NCBI GenBank assembly: GCA_021789095.1 | Contig: JAJYJX010000133.1 | Location: forward strand, 1 to 6,412 | Reading direction: 5' to 3' | Source: a bacterium | GTDB lineage: Bacteria; JAMCPX01 | DNA length: 6,412 bases | Notes under the pieces: generated by a model | What the model was told of the DNA's origin: nothing | Seen by the model: the letters and a program-made list of their open reading frames with translations, nothing else | The model's database searches: none | Shown here: in pieces, positions 6,308 through 6,412 of the stretch | Numbering within the stretch: the first letter of the stretch is position 1 | Layout of the letters: every line of letters starts with the position of its first letter | Made by a program: the position numbers and the translations under genes

Positions 6308-6412
6308 AACCTTACAGAGGACTTAAACATCGTTTATACCAAAACTCTCAGTTGCTTAAGTGGATTGCAGGGCTGAGAGAATTAGAAAACTTTATTATTG
6401 CATTTAGATCGG
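6308..6412. other. Right-end non-coding stretch with a weak hairpin
   Basis: Within the 338-base gene-free stretch 6075-6412, the parts other than the promoter candidate and repeat copy B show no recognisable gene. The last 105 bases contain one inverted repeat, CTCTCAG (6345-6351) with CTGAGAG (6373-6379) and a 21-base loop, with no adjoining T-run on either strand that would make it a clear terminator. The start or end of a neighbouring gene may lie beyond the edge. Confidence 0.4.

Noticed and set aside
6164-6376. Plus-strand 70-codon open frame covering repeat copy B
   Set aside because: Much of the translation comes from the palindromic repeat, which often gives spurious peptides of this kind. 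It has no good Shine-Dalgarno or domain.

Overview
The window reads as chromosomal DNA of an anaerobic or microaerophilic Gram-negative-type bacterium. The best lineage guess is a Desulfobacterota (former Deltaproteobacteria) or Nitrospirota-like genome. This rests on an A-type flavodiiron protein beside a rubredoxin, an iron-sulfur QueG-like protein, a lipoprotein of the type IV pilus secretin (AMIN) kind, and two palindromic repeats built on GTCATTG...GATTGCTTC...CAATGAC, a dispersed repeat I associate from memory with such genomes. The taxonomy is inference; there is no rRNA or marker gene here.

Layout. Positions 1-609 (minus) hold the N-terminal 203 codons of an AMIN-domain lipoprotein that runs off the left edge inside a 17-residue Pro/Ala tandem repeat. 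A very AT-rich divergent spacer (610-815) separates it from fprA (816-2009, plus), a complete flavodiiron protein. A 212-base spacer carrying a nested palindromic repeat (2044-2136) follows, then a 53-residue rubredoxin (2222-2383, plus). Converging on the rubredoxin is a minus-strand run of three genes, in transcription order: a CrtI-type FAD-dependent oxidoreductase (6074-4575), a short QueG-like 4Fe-4S protein (4491-3679) and rmuC (3641-2418). Their gaps are 83 and 37 bases and each has a good Shine-Dalgarno. The right end (6075-6412) is non-coding as far as I can see. It holds a candidate promoter for the minus-strand run and a second copy of the palindromic repeat (6233-6307).

How the genes work together. 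FprA and rubredoxin form a recognised electron-transfer pair: rubredoxin, reduced by an NAD(P)H-rubredoxin oxidoreductase not in this window, feeds the diiron site that reduces O2 or NO to protect anaerobic metabolism. The three minus-strand genes may be co-transcribed, but their known or likely roles (carotenoid-like desaturation, a cobalamin/Fe-S reductase-type reaction, DNA maintenance) do not form an obvious pathway. I found no convincing new multi-gene system. The points most worth a second look are the repeat family with two mutually exclusive hairpins between fprA and rubredoxin, the divergent QueG-like protein, and the repeat-bearing AMIN lipoprotein cut by the window edge.
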